Source: an uncultured Bacteroidales bacterium (GTDB lineage: Bacteria > Bacteroidota > Bacteroidia > Bacteroidales > UBA932). From it: a stretch of DNA of 64,000 nt. The stretch lies in assembly GCA_944326235.1 (NCBI GenBank), contig CALVDH010000004.1, positions 58,309-122,308 of the forward strand, given 5' to 3'. A program made the position numbers and the translations under genes. Shown here piece after piece: positions 59,823-64,000 of this stretch; the stretch's first letter is position 1, and every line of letters starts with the position of its first letter. Below the pieces are notes generated by a model. The model was not told where the DNA came from and did not search any database. It was given only the letters and a program-made list of their open reading frames with translations.

Positions 59823-60487
59823 AGCACCTTCCTCATACGTTCAAACACTTCTCCGGCCGGCGGCATCTGTCCGTCGGCGCCGCAGCAGTCCACCCTCAGG
59901 AAGGCGGAGTCCTTGCGGCAAAGGCGCAGATACACCTCCCGGACCCTCCGCTGGAAATCCAGGTCGGCCTCATGTATGTCCTGCCCGCCGTGGAGGTACT
60001 CCCGGTCGCTTCCCTCCCGCTGGGCTGCCAGACGGCCGCTCACGAAGGACAGGGGCACGTCCAGGAAAATATTCAGGTCCGGGCGGGGTATCCCGTACAC
60101 CTCATATTCGGTCCGCAGGATCCATTCTTCCAGGGCAATGGACTCCTCCGGGGAAGAGAGCTTAGCGCATTGAAAGGCAATGTTGGAATACACGTACCTG
60201 TCCAGCAGGACCGTCCTTCCCTCCTGAAGCCAGCGGCGGATAAGGGCCGAGGCGTCCCTGCGGTCCTCTGCGAAGAGCAGGGCCACTATCATCGGATGCA
60301 CCTGGTCCATACGGCCGAACTCCCCCCGGAGGAAGCGGGCTATCATGTCCCCGACCACAGGAGCGTCGAAGCGGGGAAAATGCAGGTATTCAGGCTCCTG
60401 CCCCTGACGGCGGGTGAGATATTCCCTGACATTGGCCACCTGGGTGGACTTGCCCGAGCCGTCGAGACCTTCTATTACTATAAGCAT
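59819..60487 (-). CDS. tmk: Thymidylate kinase
   Basis: A 222-residue dTMP kinase needed for dTTP. The P-loop GLDGSGKSTQ is at 7-16 from the ATG at 60487, and DRYVYSNIAFQCAKL is the DRY motif. The LID arginine region is short. An upstream in-frame ATG at 60523 lies within the promoter zone (TACATTTG at 60513-60520 on the minus strand), so 60487 is the start. It is divergent from purB. Confidence 0.93.
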   Translation of the reverse strand: MLIVIEGLDGSGKSTQVANVREYLTRRQGQEPEYLHFPRFDAPVVGDMIARFLRGEFGRMDQVHPMIVALLFAEDRRDASALIRRWLQEGRTVLLDRYVYSNIAFQCAKLSSPEESIALEEWILRTEYEVYGIPRPDLNIFLDVPLSFVSGRLAAQREGSDREYLHGGQDIHEADLDFQRRVREVYLRLCRKDSAFLRVDCCGADGQMPPAGEVFERMRKVL

Positions 60488-60512
60488 ACTGTCCGTTTTT
60501 GATGAAACTTTG

Positions 60513-60520
60513 CAAATGTA
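60513..60520 (-). promoter_or_regulatory. -7 promoter element TACATTTG for tmk
   Basis: Minus-strand consensus match 25 nt before the tmk ATG. Confidence 0.6.
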
Positions 60521-60533
60521 CAAAATTATAAAC

Positions 60534-60541
60534 TATATTTG
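60534..60541 (+). promoter_or_regulatory. -7 promoter element TATATTTG for purB
   Basis: Consensus match 21 nt before the purB ATG at 60563. Confidence 0.6.
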
Positions 60542-60562
60542 TGTTTTAATCTACCTACAGAT

Positions 60563-61897
60563 ATGCTTACATCGATTTCACCCATCGACGGGAGGTACTA
60601 CAGACAGGTCCGGGACCTTTCCTCCTACTATTCCGAATTTGCCCTCATAAGATACAGAGTCCGCGTGGAGATAGAGTACTTCATCGCCCTGTGCGAGCTG
60701 CCTCTGCCCCAGCTGAGGGACTTCGACCGCAGCCTCTTCGACACTCTGCGCGGCATCTACCGCGACATGACCGAGGACGAGGCCGCCGAGGTCAAGGAGA
60801 TAGAGAAGACCACCAACCATGACGTCAAGGCGGTGGAATACTTCATAAAGAGGCGTTTCGACACAATGGGCATCAACCCCCGCTACAAGGAGTTCGTCCA
60901 CTTCGGCCTCACCTCCCAGGACATCAACAACACCGCGGTGCCCCTCAGCCTGATGGAGGGTATCCAGGATGTCTACCTGCCCCAGCTCTATGAGGTGCTC
61001 AACACCCTGGACGGCATGGCCGAGGAGTGGAAGGACATCCCCATGCTGGCCCATACCCACGGACAGCCCGCCTCCCCCACCCGCCTGGGCAAGGAGATAG
61101 CCGTATTCACGGCCAGACTGCGGGAACAGCAGAAGATGCTCCTGGCAGTGCCTTTCTCGGCCAAGTTCGGCGGCGCCACCGGCAACTTCAACGCCCACTT
61201 CGCCGCATACCCGGACATCGACTGGAATGCCTTCGCAGTAGATTTCGTAGAAGACCGCCTCGGGCTGAAACGCTCCTGGCCCACTACCCAGATCGAGCAC
61301 TATGACAACACCGCGGCTCTCTTCGACGCCCTCAAGCGCATCAACAACATCCTGGTGGACCTCTGCCGCGATATATGGACCTACATCTCGATGGAGTACT
61401 TCAAGCAGAAGATCAAGGAAGGCGAGGTCGGCTCCTCCGCCATGCCCCACAAGGTCAACCCGATAGACTTCGAGAACGCCGAGGGCAACTTCCTGATGGC
61501 CAACGCCGTCTGCGAGTTCCTCGCCTCCAAGCTCCCCATCTCCCGCCTCCAGAGGGACCTGACCGACTCCACTACCCTGCGCAACGTCGGAGTGCCCATC
61601 GCACACACCATCATCGCCCTAAAGTCCCTCAAGAAAGGTCTGGACAAGCTGATTCTCAACCGTGACGCCCTGGAGCGCGACCTCAACGACAACTGGGAGG
61701 TAGTCGCCGAAGGCATCCAGACCATCCTCCGCCGCGAGGGCTATCCCAATCCTTACGAGACCCTCAAGGCCCTCACCCGCACCGGCCAGGCAGTATCGGA
61801 CCGCACCATCCGCGAGTTCATCGACTCCCTGGACGTGGCCGAGCCCGTCAAGGACGAACTCAGAAGACTTACACCCTTCAACTATACTGGAAAATGA
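60563..61897 (+). CDS. purB: Adenylosuccinate lyase
   Basis: A 444-residue lyase acting twice in purine synthesis, on SAICAR and adenylosuccinate. LTSISPIDGRYYRQV is the typical N-terminus, HTHGQPASPTRLGKE the substrate block, and GSSAMPHKVNPIDFEN the signature loop with the catalytic serine. The M64 peptidase gene overlaps its stop by 4 bp (ATGA), an odd partner. This is the third purine gene in the window after purE and hpt. Confidence 0.95.
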   Translation: MLTSISPIDGRYYRQVRDLSSYYSEFALIRYRVRVEIEYFIALCELPLPQLRDFDRSLFDTLRGIYRDMTEDEAAEVKEIEKTTNHDVKAVEYFIKRRFDTMGINPRYKEFVHFGLTSQDINNTAVPLSLMEGIQDVYLPQLYEVLNTLDGMAEEWKDIPMLAHTHGQPASPTRLGKEIAVFTARLREQQKMLLAVPFSAKFGGATGNFNAHFAAYPDIDWNAFAVDFVEDRLGLKRSWPTTQIEHYDNTAALFDALKRINNILVDLCRDIWTYISMEYFKQKIKEGEVGSSAMPHKVNPIDFENAEGNFLMANAVCEFLASKLPISRLQRDLTDSTTLRNVGVPIAHTIIALKSLKKGLDKLILNRDALERDLNDNWEVVAEGIQTILRREGYPNPYETLKALTRTGQAVSDRTIREFIDSLDVAEPVKDELRRLTPFNYTGK

Positions 61898-63159
61898 AAA
61901 GATACATCCTCACCGTCACCGCTGCCCTGACGCTCCTGCTGTCAGCCGGCACACTGGGAGCACAGGCTCCGGACTACGACACCTACTTCACCCCTGACCG
62001 TCTCCGCGTGGACTTTATTCTGGCCGGAGACGCACAGGAACAGCACGCCTACCTGGCCGGCCTCAAGAAAGAATGTGCCTGGGCCGGGTCCCATGCTTCC
62101 CTGATCGACCCGTTCCGCTACGGCGAATACATGTTCGAGGCCTGGTCAGGAGAGACCCTGATCTACTCCAAGGGATTCTCCACCCTCTTCCAGGAATGGA
62201 GAACTACCGCCGAGGCCCGCGAAGTCTCCAAGGCCTATACCCAGGCCGTCTGGATGCCTTTTCCCAAGGAAGATATACGTATAACCCTGTCCGAGAGGGT
62301 AAAGGCCACGGGTGAGTTCCGCGAGATATTTTCCTGCAGCGTCGATCCGGAGGACGCCCTCATCAGCAGCGAGGCCGCCCCTGACTATACGGTGACCCCT
62401 CTTCTCACCTCCGGAGACATGGAGCACAAGGTGGACCTGCTCTTCGTAGCCGAGGGCTACACCGCAGACCAGATGGACAAGTTCCACCGCGACTGCCGCA
62501 AGTTCATGGAGTACCTCTTCTCCATGGAGCCATATAAGTCCCGCAAGAGCGACTTCAACGTCACCGCCGTGGACGTCGTATCCCCCGAACAGGGCACCGA
62601 CATCCCCAATCAGGATATCTGGAAGCACACCGCCCTCAACTCGCACTTCTACACTTTCTATATCGACCGCTATCTGACCATTACCGACCACAAGTCCATA
62701 GCCGACAACGTGGCCGGCGCCCCCTTTGACGCCCTCTTCATCGTAGTCAATGAGGAGAAATACGGCGGCGGAGGCATCTTCAACTCCTACGCCCTCGGAA
62801 CGGCCGGCAACGAGCAGTCCTATCAGGTGTTCATCCACGAGTTCGGCCACAGCTTCGCCGGACTGGGAGACGAGTACTACACCTCCGAGGTGGCCTACGA
62901 GAACTTCTACAACCTGGAGACTGAGCCCTGGGAGCCCAACATCACCACCCTCGTGAACTTCGACAGCAAGTGGAAGGACATGATCGACTCCGGCAAGTGG
63001 AGCGAGGAACAGGTAGGCATCTACGAGGGCGGCGGATACATGGCCAAGGGCGTATACCGTCCCCGCAACGACTGCCGCATGCACACCAACACCGCCCCGG
63101 ACTTCTGCCCCGTATGCCAGAGGGCCATCAGCCGGATGATAGACTACTACTGCAGATAA
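61894..63159 (+). CDS. M64 family (IgA-type) metallopeptidase
   Basis: A 421-residue secreted protease. A signal peptide (MKRYILTVTAALTLLLSAGTLGAQ) precedes an M64 N-terminal domain (about 28-160) and the M64 peptidase domain. QVFIHEFGHSFAGLGDEYY holds the zinc-binding HExxH with the catalytic Glu and a third ligand region after it. The family includes the IgA-cleaving protease of Clostridium ramosum, but many Bacteroidota have homologues of unknown target. It is fused transcriptionally to purB and to the next nucleotidase gene by overlaps. Confidence 0.92.
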   Translation: MKRYILTVTAALTLLLSAGTLGAQAPDYDTYFTPDRLRVDFILAGDAQEQHAYLAGLKKECAWAGSHASLIDPFRYGEYMFEAWSGETLIYSKGFSTLFQEWRTTAEAREVSKAYTQAVWMPFPKEDIRITLSERVKATGEFREIFSCSVDPEDALISSEAAPDYTVTPLLTSGDMEHKVDLLFVAEGYTADQMDKFHRDCRKFMEYLFSMEPYKSRKSDFNVTAVDVVSPEQGTDIPNQDIWKHTALNSHFYTFYIDRYLTITDHKSIADNVAGAPFDALFIVVNEEKYGGGGIFNSYALGTAGNEQSYQVFIHEFGHSFAGLGDEYYTSEVAYENFYNLETEPWEPNITTLVNFDSKWKDMIDSGKWSEEQVGIYEGGGYMAKGVYRPRNDCRMHTNTAPDFCPVCQRAISRMIDYYCR

Positions 63160-63911
63160 TGACCGTAAGGCCATACAGTTACTACCTGATAGACCTGGAC
63201 CGGACCCTGTGGGATTTCGACCGCAACTCGGAGCACGCCATCGGCCTGCTGATATCCCTCAATCCGGAGCTCTACCGGGCTGTTCAGAACAAGGAAGGGT
63301 GCGGGGAATCATCCCTGCACCGTTTCTTTATGCGTTACGACGTCCTCAACCACCGGCTATGGGCCATGTACGAGCGCGGAGAGATGAACAAGGAGGACCT
63401 GCGCTGGAAGAGATTCCACGAAGCCTTCCGGTGGTACGGAATCGACGATGAACGTCTGTCCAGGGACTTCGGGGAAAAATACCTGGAGCAGATGGTGCAT
63501 GAGACAGCCCTTATGCCAGGCGCACGCCGGATGCTGGAGGATATCCGGCGGTCAGGAGGGAAAATGGCAATCCTAAGCAACGGGTTCAAGGAGGTGCAGT
63601 ACCGCAAGCTGAGAGGGGCAGGTATAGACGGCTACTTCTCGGCCGTGGTGGTCTCGGAGGAAGCCGGCTGCCTCAAGCCCAGGCCCGGCATATTCGCTTA
63701 CGCTCTGGAGCGGCTGTCGGGAATCAGCCGGACCGGAAATCCGGAAAAATGGAAAGAGGCCAAGCGCCAGGCCCTCATGGTCGGCGACGACCCGGTCAAC
63801 GACATACTCGGCGCACAGGTGTTCGGCATAGACCAATACTACTTTAATTATAAAGAAATCAAATCTTTATCCCATCCTACATACGAGTCAGCAGACCTCT
63901 TATCTCTCTAG
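63159..63911 (+). CDS. yjjG: YjjG-like HAD nucleotidase
   Basis: A 250-residue HAD phosphatase; YjjG dephosphorylates noncanonical pyrimidine nucleotides. YYLIDLDRTLWDFDRNS is motif I (DLDRT in place of DxDGT), ILSNGFKEVQ motif II and VGDDPVNDILGA motif IV. It starts at TAATG, sharing the A of the previous stop. The end matches family length, so it is complete. It is the last gene; 63912-64000 shows no gene start. Confidence 0.88.
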   Translation: MTVRPYSYYLIDLDRTLWDFDRNSEHAIGLLISLNPELYRAVQNKEGCGESSLHRFFMRYDVLNHRLWAMYERGEMNKEDLRWKRFHEAFRWYGIDDERLSRDFGEKYLEQMVHETALMPGARRMLEDIRRSGGKMAILSNGFKEVQYRKLRGAGIDGYFSAVVVSEEAGCLKPRPGIFAYALERLSGISRTGNPEKWKEAKRQALMVGDDPVNDILGAQVFGIDQYYFNYKEIKSLSHPTYESADLLSL

Positions 63912-64000
63912 TCCACAATATATGTTACCGCCAGTAATTGCCAAAATTCAGGACAAAAACCTTGGATTTTCGGGATATATTACTTTATTTTGCGAACATT

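Noticed and set aside
63960..64000. Promoter-like TTTATTTTGC near the right edge
   Set aside because: The spacing does not fit TAnnTTTG and no downstream gene is visible in the window.

Overview
The window is from a Bacteroidales-type bacterium (phylum Bacteroidota), with GC-rich core genes (roughly 57-60% GC by eye). The evidence is consistent. Many genes are preceded by the Bacteroidota -7 promoter element TAnnTTTG (for example TATATTTG at 592, 6801, 16057, 31486 and 60534). MurF and alanine racemase are fused in one protein. A parA-parB-DUF5683-mltD block is present. Adenylate kinase is a 189-residue short-LID form, and there is an M64 peptidase. I cannot name the genus safely; a Rikenellaceae or Cryptobacteroides-like gut lineage would fit, but that is inference.

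Layout. Positions 1-5549 are core: the 3' end of a Na+:amino-acid symporter, a Cof-type HAD phosphatase, thiD, a murF-alr fusion and a lipoprotein glutamine amidotransferase. Positions 5663-8450 are an accessory insertion at tRNA-Phe. An intact tRNA is followed by an MNT/HEPN (MntA-HepT) pair, then a duplicated 3' piece of the same tRNA with its terminator, then an XRE regulator and an AlbA_2-type ATPase. About 900 bp with no convincing gene follow. Positions 9353-16037 are a six-gene efflux operon (TetR, TolC, HlyD-type adaptor, two ABC ATPases, two ABC-2 permeases) resembling E. coli CecR-YbhGFSR with its own outer-membrane channel. Positions 16098-29754 return to housekeeping: priA, an unknown membrane protein, a membrane-anchored AraC regulator, a lipid kinase, parAB, DUF5683, mltD, an HhH/beta-barrel protein, purE, hpt and adk.

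Positions 29822-32689 hold two divergent AAA ATPases around a 17-bp inverted repeat. From 32766 to about 52500 nearly everything is on the minus strand and forms a surface-polysaccharide locus. It contains a flippase (Wzx), an EpsG-type polymerase (Wzy), four glycosyltransferases, two acyltransferases, a pyruvyl transferase, a sugar epimerase/reductase next to an unusual MenD-like TPP enzyme, a DegT aminotransferase, an initiating phosphoglycosyl transferase and UDP-glucose dehydrogenase. The central part (about 34.6-43.4 kb) is strikingly AT-rich, as expected for exchanged serotype genes. Toxin-antitoxin modules sit inside it: intact pairs on both sides of ugd, sharing a 53-nt upstream sequence at 85% identity, and a decayed remnant near 48.8 kb.

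Positions 52758-63911 are again mostly core: a CDF metal transporter divergent from a third AAA/PD-(D/E)XK-type ATPase across a 14-bp inverted repeat, a metal-chelate (siderophore/cobalamin type) ABC uptake system, a DoxX-family protein, tmk, purB, an M64 peptidase and a YjjG-like nucleotidase.

The signals I find most worth following are the tRNA-Phe duplication around MntA-HepT, the TA-ugd-TA arrangement with its shared leader, and a short inverted-repeat unit at 52577-52750 that carries its own promoter and hairpin.
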